Program-made: the position numbers and the translations under genes
Part shown: piece by piece, positions 52,696 to 60,094 of the stretch
Numbering within the stretch: position 1 is the stretch's first letter
Layout: each line of letters opens with the position of its first letter
Notes under the pieces: generated by a model
What the model was told of the DNA's origin: nothing
Seen by the model: only the letters and a program-made list of their open reading frames with translations
Database searches by the model: none
NCBI GenBank assembly: GCA_905221605.1
Contig: CAJNDS010002166.1
Coordinates: 206,001-270,000, forward strand
Source of the DNA: Symbiodinium natans
Lineage: Eukaryota; Sar; Dinophyceae; Suessiales; Symbiodiniaceae
Direction of reading: 5' to 3'
DNA length: 64,000 bases

Positions 52696-53507
52696 GTTTT
52701 CCAGGAACTCCTCGATGACGATGTTGTCGTAGGGCTGGAATACATCTCCTCAAGTGCTGCCTCTCGCTTTGCCCGAAGCTCCTCATAGGAAGCCAGGTCG
52801 GCCATTGCCTTCCGGGCGAACTTAGACTTGAACTCCTTCGAGGATGTTCCCTGAAGCTCCTTCGAAAGCTTGGAGAGCACCAGGGGCCCGTTGAAGGGTT
52901 CATAGAGGCTACAGTCCCATAGCTGTTGTCCTTCGGCTGTTGTGACGGCATACTTCCCGCGAAGCTCCCTGTTGTTGACATTCTTCATCATGTAGCTGAA
53001 AAACGCTTCGCCGTAGGTCTCGCTGAGGATGGACACCAAGTAGGAAAAATCCTCCCTGATATAGCCGAGCTCCATCCACACATCCCTTTCCAAAAGGTAA
53101 GCATTGTGTGCGTTGAGCTTCTCAGCGAATTTGACATCCGTCTCCTTCGGCCGGACCTTCCGCGGATCATCCTGCGCTGGAGGCTTGAAACCCACTTGGT
53201 TGATCAGGGGACGAAACTCGTTCCCAACTTGCGTCGTGATGGAGTCGAGAAGTGCGGGGATGCCACCGGGGAGACCTTCCATCGGACTGAGGTATCCTTT
53301 TTCCTCTTCACCCCATGGGGTGATCCTCACATAGGTGTTCGGCTTCTGAACGAACTCGGTGAGGTAGTTCCCTTGGAGCTTGCAGTACTCAAACGCTCGG
53401 AGGAAGAAATGCACACCATAACCAGACAAGGGATGAAGCATCCACGTGGCATAGTTTTGTACTCTTCTCCCAGCAAAGCACGGGCCTCCTTGGACAGGGC
53501 ATCCCAT
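52605..53507 (-). CDS. Second-cassette protein, helical middle region
   Basis: The protein-like part starts near GVHFFLRAFEYCKLQGNYL and includes EFRPLINQVGFKPPAQDDP, YLLERDVWMELGYIREDFSY and LRAKREAALEEMYS. It is not recognised. It continues the KptA-like frame after a one-base register change near 53.43 kb and passes to the next frame after another near 52.7 kb. Confidence 0.5.
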   Translation of the reverse strand: MGCPVQGGPCFAGRRVQNYATWMLHPLSGYGVHFFLRAFEYCKLQGNYLTEFVQKPNTYVRITPWGEEEKGYLSPMEGLPGGIPALLDSITTQVGNEFRPLINQVGFKPPAQDDPRKVRPKETDVKFAEKLNAHNAYLLERDVWMELGYIREDFSYLVSILSETYGEAFFSYMMKNVNNRELRGKYAVTTAEGQQLWDCSLYEPFNGPLVLSKLSKELQGTSSKEFKSKFARKAMADLASYEELRAKREAALEEMYSSPTTTSSSRSSWKTCQVLRWKRSRQRQVLLKSRQRPMFPWQSR

Positions 53508-54394
53508 GGTGTCACCTTGACCTGCCCATCGCCATAATGCGACGAAGCCGGTCGGTTGTTCGCATCCATGCGCTTGAGCACGCCGTGGTGGTACAGGTGC
53601 CAGGGATTTGCCCTTGCCCGTTTGAGGATCTCCTGGATCTCCTCTTGCCGACGGATGCTGCCAACGTTGACCTTCCCGTGCACGGTGTCACCGGCCTCAT
53701 AGGGATAGGTCGTCTCGCCAACGGAGGACGTAGGATGGCGCTTCCTTTGTTCACGAAGCTCGTCTTGCTTGATCATCTCGCGAAGCTCATCCTCGTTCAG
53801 CGTGGGGACGTCACCTTGGCCTTGTGGCGAAGGTGCCACCTTTGGCTTCTTTTGCGGCATCGGCTTTGGTCGTTTCGGCGCGGCTCCGGAAGAGCTACTG
53901 GGTACCTCTCCTGACAGAGAGCCTCCTGCAGCTTGGCTTGGTGTTTCCTGCTCTAACGAGCAGCTTACACCTGCCTCGGCCTGCCTCTTCTCGTGACGAA
54001 GGCCTCCCGGATCTTGCTCGTGCGGCGGCCGGTAGTGGAAAGAGAGGCGCATTGCCGGAACGTCGACGTAGGAGAGCACCACGCCATTGTCCATCAGGTA
54101 CAGGTCATTCCCCATGGAGAGGAACGACTCAAAATCCAGGGCCGCGTAGAAGATGTTCCGACCGTATCGGATCACAGTGCCGGGCCCTGGTGACTCGCGA
54201 CCTCCCGAGTAGACAAAGTGAATGGCATTACGGTGCCTCTGCCATCTCTCCCTGGTTGCCTCGACCCGCAGGCCCTCTTCCTTCACCGACGAGTAGTTGT
54301 AGTTATTGGTAGCGTGGAAGATGTAGCCAAGATCGCGGCATCGGTCCAGCGAGAGCTTCGTACCCAAAGCCAGCGAGTCCACGTGCCCAGGCAA
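53327..54394 (-). CDS. Tpt1/KptA-like RNA 2'-phosphotransferase domain, catalytic lobe
   Basis: The Tpt1/KptA family transfers an RNA 2'-phosphate to NAD+ and in some members ADP-ribosylates nucleic acid ends. In this register (open up to about 54470) the protein reads SAIQGHSHLPGHVD, matching the family QGHS motif, then GYIFHATNNYNYSSVKEEGL (family H-G/A-T...I...GL), RNAIHFVYSGG (R-x-x-x-H), VIRYGRNIFYAALDFE and LYLMDNGVVLS (family NGVxL near the end). The family Arg two residues before QGHS is Ser here. After the domain comes a Pro/Lys linker with a 26-nt palindrome encoding GGSLSGEVP (53901), then a helical region. The first lobe lies in the preceding frame. Confidence 0.7.
   Translation of the reverse strand: MPGHVDSLALGTKLSLDRCRDLGYIFHATNNYNYSSVKEEGLRVEATRERWQRHRNAIHFVYSGGRESPGPGTVIRYGRNIFYAALDFESFLSMGNDLYLMDNGVVLSYVDVPAMRLSFHYRPPHEQDPGGLRHEKRQAEAGVSCSLEQETPSQAAGGSLSGEVPSSSSGAAPKRPKPMPQKKPKVAPSPQGQGDVPTLNEDELREMIKQDELREQRKRHPTSSVGETTYPYEAGDTVHGKVNVGSIRRQEEIQEILKRARANPWHLYHHGVLKRMDANNRPASSHYGDGQVKVTPWDALSKEARALLGEEYKTMPRGCFIPCLVMVCISSSERLSTASSKGTTSPSSFRSRTPM
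53901..53926. repeat. 26-nt palindromic unit, copy 4 (coding)
   Basis: GGTAC + CTCTCCTGACAGAGAG + CCTCC. Five base pairs, two mismatches by the loop. Translated GGSLSGEVP. Confidence 0.8.
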
Positions 54395-55182
54395 GTGGGA
54401 GTGGCCTTGGATGGCAGAGATCCCAATGTGGAAGTCGAACTGCCGCAGGCTTTCGAAGCTCGCGCCGCTGGGCTACACCAGATCTGAAAACGACCTTTGG
54501 TGTTGGCCATGATAAAGGCGAAGAACTTCGCCGGCGCCCAGTCGAAGGGCTTGATCCGCCGCTGCTGGAGTCCTTCCAACGGAAGCTCCATATACCGCCC
54601 CAATTCTGAGGGCGATCCGTGGCGGAGGATGCCGGACATTGCCTTGCTGTCCTTGACGAACCAGGAGCCATGATCCCACGCCAATTGTGAGATGCTCCTG
54701 ATCTCGTCTCGGATCTGCTCCAGAAGCTCCTTTGACAGAGCTCCAAAACAGCAGCACAAGAACTGGTACTTCCAGACGACAACGTCGCTGAGGAAGCGTT
54801 CATTGTGGCTGTCTTCGTACGCACAAACGTGCGACAGGAGCGCCAGCTGTCCCTCCAGGACGTTCAGGACCTCCATCTCCGCAAAAGCGAAGTACGAGGC
54901 CTGGTCCTGCTGTCGTGGGAACAGAGGAACATTGTCGGGCTTGATCTTGATGCACTTGGACAGAGCATTGTCAGGCCAAACCCGATCATCCCGAGTGGGG
55001 TATGCCACAGTACCGTCATCTCCAACAACTCGGAGTACACGGCGCTGGGCCCAGGAAGCGCCGTTGAGGTACAAGTCGTAGTCCGGGAAGTGCGTGGAAA
55101 TGTCGGAGCGGACCTTGCATCCCATTCCTGGATGCCAGAAGACTTGAGCACCACCAGCCATGTTGCTTCCAGACGCAGCCAT
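54283..55182 (-). CDS. Start of second-cassette protein, KptA-like N-terminal lobe
   Basis: Begins with ATG in MAASGSNMAGGAQVFWHPGM, 160 nt downstream of the RNase H frame. Residues 1-175 are unassigned. From 181 it reads AMSGILRHGSPSELG, corresponding to the family LRH motif (Arg 187 would be a catalytic Arg), and IMANTKGRFQI at 224-234, corresponding to the family NDKxRFEI motif. After about 54470 the register must change by one base to continue into SAIQGHSH of the catalytic lobe. A run CCC in TGTAGCCCAGC is where one base would restore it. The remaining 60 residues of this frame are out-of-register. Confidence 0.65.
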   Translation of the reverse strand: MAASGSNMAGGAQVFWHPGMGCKVRSDISTHFPDYDLYLNGASWAQRRVLRVVGDDGTVAYPTRDDRVWPDNALSKCIKIKPDNVPLFPRQQDQASYFAFAEMEVLNVLEGQLALLSHVCAYEDSHNERFLSDVVVWKYQFLCCCFGALSKELLEQIRDEIRSISQLAWDHGSWFVKDSKAMSGILRHGSPSELGRYMELPLEGLQQRRIKPFDWAPAKFFAFIMANTKGRFQIWCSPAARASKACGSSTSTLGSLPSKATPTCLGTWTRWLWVRSSRWTDAAILATSSTLPITTTTRR

Positions 55183-55342
55183 GCTAGATCAGTAGTGTAG
55201 AAGTTGTGGGCTTTCTTCTTTCACTAACTCTTGAACCAGCTGATTTGAGCAATGCAGGCACAAATTTAAAAAGAAACCAACAACCTTTGCTGCACATGCA
55301 CTCTAATTAGACACACTGCTCACACAGACAAGTGCACATGAC
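55183..55342. other. Spacer between Pol and the second cassette
   Basis: AT-rich and non-coding, with stops in all frames. Contains CAGGCACAAATTTAAAAA, also present near 49870 in the 3' LTR region. It may carry a promoter or processing signal for the second cassette. Confidence 0.4.
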
Positions 55343-56614
55343 TCACAACCGCTCGCACATGAATGTCGGACTAGTCACAGAACTGAAAACCGCATGCTCC
55401 TTCTGGAGCCAGGCGTTCAGAAATGCCTTGTGTTCCAACATCGAACGAAAAGGAGGGTGAGAATCAATTTCCTTTAACCAACCAGTCTGAACAGAGAGAA
55501 GAAGGTGTCTAGGATTAGCACTTCGTTTTGTGAGACAGTCGGAAAGACAGTGTTCGGTGCGTACATGCGAAAGGTCAGCAATGGCTCCTGAACATGCCTC
55601 TTTCCTAAGCATCTGAATCATGTGAATGGTTTCCTGTTGCTCTGGTGAATGTGTGGTTGATGCAGTGGACACAAGATTGTTCGCATCAGTCCTAATGTGG
55701 ATCTCGGCATCGAGACCACTGATGTCCTTCCACAACCCTCTGAGCATCTGACAGGTACCAAAACACTTCATCAATGCATACAATTCAGCGACCGTAGTGC
55801 TGAGGGTCGTCCTCTTGATTTTTGTGGACTCGAAGAAAACCAACGAGCCCCGAGTGTCTCTTCGACCTTTGACCCTTTCATCAGCAATAAAGATTGTCAT
55901 CGCCCTTTGCGAGGACTTGTCGCTGTTGTTCCTGAAGGCTGCATCAGGAATACCCAAGATTCTCGGGGAACCTTTAACAGGCCAAACTCGCAGCTCCACT
56001 TCCTCACTGCGGATCTGCCGACAAAGTTTGTTCAGCTCTTTGCAGTGAAGAACAGTAGGGGCTGCGGATGCTGAAGCAAGCCTCGAGAACTGGTAACAAG
56101 CTTGAAACTGAGTTCGCGATTGCAACCAATTGATGCTACCAAGCAGTGAACGATAAGAAGTGTGCAGAGCTTTGTCACAGAGATCAGCATCCTTAAGATG
56201 CTTTGGTATAACGATCTCTTCCAGCTCAGACACACACAGTTTTTGATCGACAGATATATACTTCTTCTTCCCCTGTGCATCAAGAACCCACCGAACACGC
56301 TGACCCGTGAAGGTGAGGTCATTCTTGTCCTCATGGCCCACAGTGAAATGCTCCTTTATCTTCTTCAGGAACCAACTGAGAAACTCAGGAGTTCCTGATA
56401 TGATCAGATCATCAACATGAAGACTAAGCACTCCCACTGTTTTCCGGCCCTTACTGGGACTTCCATGCACAGGATCCACGAAGTGTTCAAGCAACTGGTC
56501 AACAAGCTCGAGAAAGCTCTGAGAGGCTCTCAACCTTGTAGGAGGCCTTTTCAGGCAGAAACAAAGAGACCAGAACTTCAGCTTCTTCTTCAAGATAGCA
56601 AGGTTTGTTCTCAA
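55343..56614 (-). CDS. Copia reverse transcriptase C-terminal part and RNase H
   Basis: From about residue 34 the frame continues the reverse transcriptase: LELVDQLLEHFVDPVHGSPS, then GVLSLHVDDLIISG with the catalytic Asp pair (HVDD, residues 66-69, in place of YVDD) and the copia landmark SYRSLLGSINWLQS (153-166). RNase H follows: PDAAF (Asp 224), STTVAELYALMKC (Glu 277), IHIRTDANNLVS (Asp 310) and LSDCLTKR (Asp 359). All four acidic residues are present. The frame ends naturally at ...FMCERL. The start shown is not the real start: it overlaps the preceding frame by 116 nt and the register changes near 56.52 kb. Confidence 0.85.
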   Translation of the reverse strand: MRTNLAILKKKLKFWSLCFCLKRPPTRLRASQSFLELVDQLLEHFVDPVHGSPSKGRKTVGVLSLHVDDLIISGTPEFLSWFLKKIKEHFTVGHEDKNDLTFTGQRVRWVLDAQGKKKYISVDQKLCVSELEEIVIPKHLKDADLCDKALHTSYRSLLGSINWLQSRTQFQACYQFSRLASASAAPTVLHCKELNKLCRQIRSEEVELRVWPVKGSPRILGIPDAAFRNNSDKSSQRAMTIFIADERVKGRRDTRGSLVFFESTKIKRTTLSTTVAELYALMKCFGTCQMLRGLWKDISGLDAEIHIRTDANNLVSTASTTHSPEQQETIHMIQMLRKEACSGAIADLSHVRTEHCLSDCLTKRSANPRHLLLSVQTGWLKEIDSHPPFRSMLEHKAFLNAWLQKEHAVFSSVTSPTFMCERL

Positions 56615-58331
56615 GTCTCAAATCATGTGCACGCTCAACAACCCACCAGGTTCCCTTCCGAAGAATCAAAGACACTCGGTAAGGGTAGTCCTTAACCTTG
56701 TAGATGGGTTCAGGTCCCCTGAGAGCCTTCGCTCTGTGAGAAACTAGAGCTTGACCATTCTCATAGGGGAACCAACCTCTCTTCTTGCATGCAACACTGC
56801 CCAAGAACCCCAGCAACTTAGGGTCTGTAACAGGTCTCCAAGCATAGTCAACCATTTTCTTCGTACTTGAGGTGTTGAAGCACTGAGCAATGTCGGGACA
56901 CGCCATATAGGATCGCTCCTCCGCAGAGTCGGAGGAAGAACGACTTTCTTCAACCAATGCGTAGCATGACATGGCATGAAGAGCAAGGTCCTTGAGATAA
57001 CCAGGTCCCACTTCTGAAGAAGTGCCTCCTGATTCGGGTACCTCCTCTAAAGACGAGCTCCCTTCAGCCAAGTGAGCCTTGTCCTTTTTGCCTTTGATGC
57101 CGTCGTATGCGACATAAGTGCATCGATCTGCTCTCGTCGGTTCAAGACCAACGGCTCTAAGGAACTTGTCCAGTCGATTCCACCAACGACGGGGAGCATC
57201 GTTCAAGCCGTAAACCGGACGAAGGCACAAACCAACCATCCAAGTGGGAAGGCCGATGTCCGGCGGCAACTGAACGACAACCGATCGAGAGGACAGATTG
57301 TAGTGTTCCCCCTGAAGAAAGGCAGTCTTAAGATCCAAATGAAACAGGTCCCAAAAGTTATTCGCAGCACACTGAGCAACCAAGCGAAAACCATAACGGG
57401 TAGCCGTCGGACTGTCGGTTTGCTGCTCCCAGGCATTCTTGTCCTGGAATCCGCGACAGACCCAACGAGCCTTAAACTTCGAAAAATACCCGTTTTTGTC
57501 AACTTTGACAGTAAGGACCCAACATCCAGTCAAGAAATTGACATCACCACCAAGCTTCCGCTTGTCAACAAGACGAATGGCATCATTGTCCAAGTAACTC
57601 TTGAACTCATCCAGCTTAGCCGCGCGAATTTCTTTCGCATAGCGGCGCTGCATTTCTTGAGTCAAGGTGCCAGCCTTGATCTTATCCTGCTTCGTCAGCC
57701 AAGATGCAAAACCATCTCCGTCCAAAGGAACAAACGACGGAACTGCAAAATCAGACGGAAGACAGATGACAACATCTTCATCACCTGCTGCCAACGCCAA
57801 CAAGCCCTGACCTTCATAGTCAAAAGCGGCGTCGGAGTCAGAATCTGCGGACTGAGCAGGTACCGGCGGATCCGAGGATGTAGCAGGGACCGGAGTTTGT
57901 TGAATCGGAAACTCCCCCTCAGTCACAGGCAATCCCGGAACCGCCGCAGGTCCCGAGGAGGACTGTCCTGGCTCATTTGACGGAGGAGAATCGTCCTCTT
58001 CAACCGGGTCCTTCTGCGCAACTGATTGTCCTGGCAACGACACAACAGGAGTGACCGTAGGTTGTCCAACACGCGACTTAGCCTTTGCAACATCATCCGG
58101 ATGACGCCCTCGCGCTCGAGTAGGAGCAACATTCCGAGGCGACGGAGGACGTAAATGCGGATGAACAGGGAAGTGCGGATGAACTGGAAGTGGAACAGGT
58201 GCCACGGGCGACACAGGAGCTGGCCACGGATGCGGAGGACTCAAGACTTGATCAGGGTTACTAAACTGAGGAACTGCTCCAGGACCTCCCGGTGGATTAC
58301 CGGGTGGAGGTGGTTCATCATGATACTCCAT
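56499..58331 (-). CDS. Copia reverse transcriptase, N-terminal part with long insertion
   Basis: Residues 1-165 are Pro-rich linker. The reverse transcriptase starts about 225: NFLTGCWVLTVKVDKNGYFS (265-284), KARWVCRGFQDK, HLDLKTAFLQGE with the first catalytic Asp at 333, and VYGLNDAPRRWWNRLDKF (373-390). After RADRCTYVAYDG (410), where other copia enzymes reach the YVDD box within a few dozen residues, about 190 extra residues intervene. They include two translated 26-nt palindromes (GSSSLEEVP and GGTSSEVGP), YLKDLALHAMSCYALVEESR, and a compact SVACKKRGWFPYENGQAL-type segment. The palm then resumes in the next frame. Confidence 0.85.
   Translation of the reverse strand: MEYHDEPPPPGNPPGGPGAVPQFSNPDQVLSPPHPWPAPVSPVAPVPLPVHPHFPVHPHLRPPSPRNVAPTRARGRHPDDVAKAKSRVGQPTVTPVVSLPGQSVAQKDPVEEDDSPPSNEPGQSSSGPAAVPGLPVTEGEFPIQQTPVPATSSDPPVPAQSADSDSDAAFDYEGQGLLALAAGDEDVVICLPSDFAVPSFVPLDGDGFASWLTKQDKIKAGTLTQEMQRRYAKEIRAAKLDEFKSYLDNDAIRLVDKRKLGGDVNFLTGCWVLTVKVDKNGYFSKFKARWVCRGFQDKNAWEQQTDSPTATRYGFRLVAQCAANNFWDLFHLDLKTAFLQGEHYNLSSRSVVVQLPPDIGLPTWMVGLCLRPVYGLNDAPRRWWNRLDKFLRAVGLEPTRADRCTYVAYDGIKGKKDKAHLAEGSSSLEEVPESGGTSSEVGPGYLKDLALHAMSCYALVEESRSSSDSAEERSYMACPDIAQCFNTSSTKKMVDYAWRPVTDPKLLGFLGSVACKKRGWFPYENGQALVSHRAKALRGPEPIYKVKDYPYRVSLILRKGTWWVVERAHDLRLENKPCYLEEEAEVLVSLFLPEKASYKVESLSELSRAC
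57004..57029. repeat. 26-nt palindromic unit, copy 5 (coding)
   Basis: GGTCC + CACTTCTGAAGAAGTG + CCTCC. Perfect stem. Translated GGTSSEVGP, 33 nt from copy 6. Confidence 0.85.
57037..57062. repeat. 26-nt palindromic unit, copy 6 (coding)
   Basis: GGTAC + CTCCTCTAAAGACGAG + CTCCC. One mismatch in the stem. Translated GSSSLEEVP. Confidence 0.85.
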
Positions 58332-60094
58332 TGACTGAGGCAGATCCTCGTCATCCGGTGAAGGATGGTAACCAGGTCCTGGTCCAGACGGACCGCCTCC
58401 AGGAGGGGCCCGTGCTCTTCATGGTCCAAATCATCTAAGTCTGGATCCTCAGCATCACCTCCTGGTACCGGCACTGACGAGCCGCCTCCAGGTGGATGTG
58501 GCGGCGGTCCCCCACCTACCTGTAATTCAACCGGAGCATCGTCAAGATTCGAGCCAACCGGAGCAGGCGGAGGCATATCCTCGTCATCAACTGGCATCTC
58601 ATCAGCAACGGGATCATCATAACCTGGATGTGTGCCATCATCACCATTTGCATCGTGCGCTGGCATGCCTGTGTCAGGAGCAGGAGCAGGTTGGTCGGTA
58701 AAGTCAAGACCTACATCAGGTCCTCTTCTGCGACCAGAACCGTCACTTTCGCTCCAAAACACTATCATGGACCAAGTGTCAGGCTTCATATCCTTGAGAC
58801 AAGGAAGCAACTGCGACATCGTCACGAAAAAGACATGATCATAATCTCCCTTGTTCCACAAGATTACAACAGCATCCGGGTGTCGATGAATCAAAGGGAA
58901 AGCCTTGCCGTAGGTTCCTCTGTAAACATTACAGTACTCGAAACCCATATATGGCAAGGTGAGTTCACGAACTCCTTTGATCATTGGCTTCAACAGCACT
59001 GCCTCCCTTGAAGCAGTAGTGTGTACTTCAAGCTCTGTACCCGGAAGCAGATTGTCAATGTGCGACAGAGTCTGAACCAAAGAAGATGTCACAAAACGCT
59101 GTGGAGCAACAAACCGAAGAGATTGAGGCAGTCTTCCCTTCGCATTCTCATTCAAGAAAGAATACTCATTCCTTGACGGAAGAACTGGCAACGCCTCATG
59201 ATGACGGTCAGAACGCAAGCACAAGGCGCACAAAGCTCCATCGTCGAAGTCTTCAAAGATATCCTCAAACAAGCAAACTTGTCTCTGGTCCGAGAATTGG
59301 CTGTTAGTCAAACAATGCGACAGCAACACTGTGAATCTAGGATCAAAGAGTCCTTGACTGTTGTAGCGTTCAACCTGAGAACACAACCTGTCAAAAGAAC
59401 CAGCCGGGAGATTCGACAACAACGAAAGTTCCCCCTGGCTTTCCAGAGTCACAAAGGCCATGCTGTTTCTCCACTTCAAGGAACGACTGCACTGCGAAGA
59501 CCAAAAACCATCATTCTTCGGATACATGAAAGTCACAAAACAACCTTCTCTGCCATCCTGCCAACGACCAACTTCGGCACAAAAATGCCAGAAGGCTCTT
59601 GAGGCCTTCCTTGGCCATTGTTTGGGAATGACTGGATGGATCACAATGTGATTCGGCTGAGCGTTCTCGATCAACTTCCATGCCTCTGCGATCGAAGACT
59701 GAATCTTCTTCGCAGACCATTCACCAAACAACACAGGTTCACCCACATCAAAGCCAACACGACTGGCACACGCAGTGAGTCCTGTCAGGTGAGGTGTGAT
59801 CTCAACGAAATCGCTCTTACCAGCCGAGAAGGTATGGTAACAAATCTCATGTTCAAGACAAAATCTAGAAGAAGCTTCGTCTAAAAGACGATCACCAACG
59901 CCATCGATTTCCTCGTCATAAGACGAGCGTATCGACTCACGTACCTCCTCTAAAGAGGAGCTTCGTGGTTCATCAGACTTCAGAGGAATCGCCACATCAT
60001 GCCATGGATCATGATCCCTGCGAACCTTGGACTGGTTCACACGAAGCACAGACTTGTGAATTTCCACAAGCACCATGGCGCCTTCTTGTGACAC
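58241..60094 (-). CDS. Copia Pol, region between integrase and reverse transcriptase
   Basis: The real protein enters this register near 60.13 kb and reads GIWVRGIVVSQEGAMVLVEI, the SH3-like end of the integrase arm found in copia elements. It continues through about 350 residues with no named domain (for example ECNVY-type FEYCNVYRGTYGKAFPLIHR and GDYDHVFFVTMSQLLPCLKD) and then a Pro/Asp-rich acidic linker. Three hairpins lie in its first 60 codons (59877-59891, 59912-59927 and 59940-59965). Overlap with the next frame is 91 nt. Confidence 0.7.
   Translation of the reverse strand: MSQEGAMVLVEIHKSVLRVNQSKVRRDHDPWHDVAIPLKSDEPRSSSLEEVRESIRSSYDEEIDGVGDRLLDEASSRFCLEHEICYHTFSAGKSDFVEITPHLTGLTACASRVGFDVGEPVLFGEWSAKKIQSSIAEAWKLIENAQPNHIVIHPVIPKQWPRKASRAFWHFCAEVGRWQDGREGCFVTFMYPKNDGFWSSQCSRSLKWRNSMAFVTLESQGELSLLSNLPAGSFDRLCSQVERYNSQGLFDPRFTVLLSHCLTNSQFSDQRQVCLFEDIFEDFDDGALCALCLRSDRHHEALPVLPSRNEYSFLNENAKGRLPQSLRFVAPQRFVTSSLVQTLSHIDNLLPGTELEVHTTASREAVLLKPMIKGVRELTLPYMGFEYCNVYRGTYGKAFPLIHRHPDAVVILWNKGDYDHVFFVTMSQLLPCLKDMKPDTWSMIVFWSESDGSGRRRGPDVGLDFTDQPAPAPDTGMPAHDANGDDGTHPGYDDPVADEMPVDDEDMPPPAPVGSNLDDAPVELQVGGGPPPHPPGGGSSVPVPGGDAEDPDLDDLDHEEHGPLLEAVRLDQDLVTILHRMTRICLSQWSIMMNHLHPVIHREVLEQFLSLVTLIKS
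59912..59927. repeat. 16-nt hairpin core
   Basis: CTCGTCATAAGACGAG, six base pairs, between GAT and ATC flanks. A shorter relative (TCGTCTAAAAGACGA) lies at 59877-59891. Confidence 0.6.
59940..59965. repeat. 26-nt palindromic unit, copy 7 (coding)
   Basis: CGTAC + CTCCTCTAAAGAGGAG + CTTCG. Perfect stem. Translated RSSSLEEVR. Confidence 0.85.

Noticed and set aside
52926-53537. 203-codon plus-strand frame
   Set aside because: Antisense shadow of the second-cassette protein.
57072-57980. 302-codon plus-strand frame opposite the reverse transcriptase
   Set aside because: Antisense shadow of the conserved Pol coding strand with no domain of its own.
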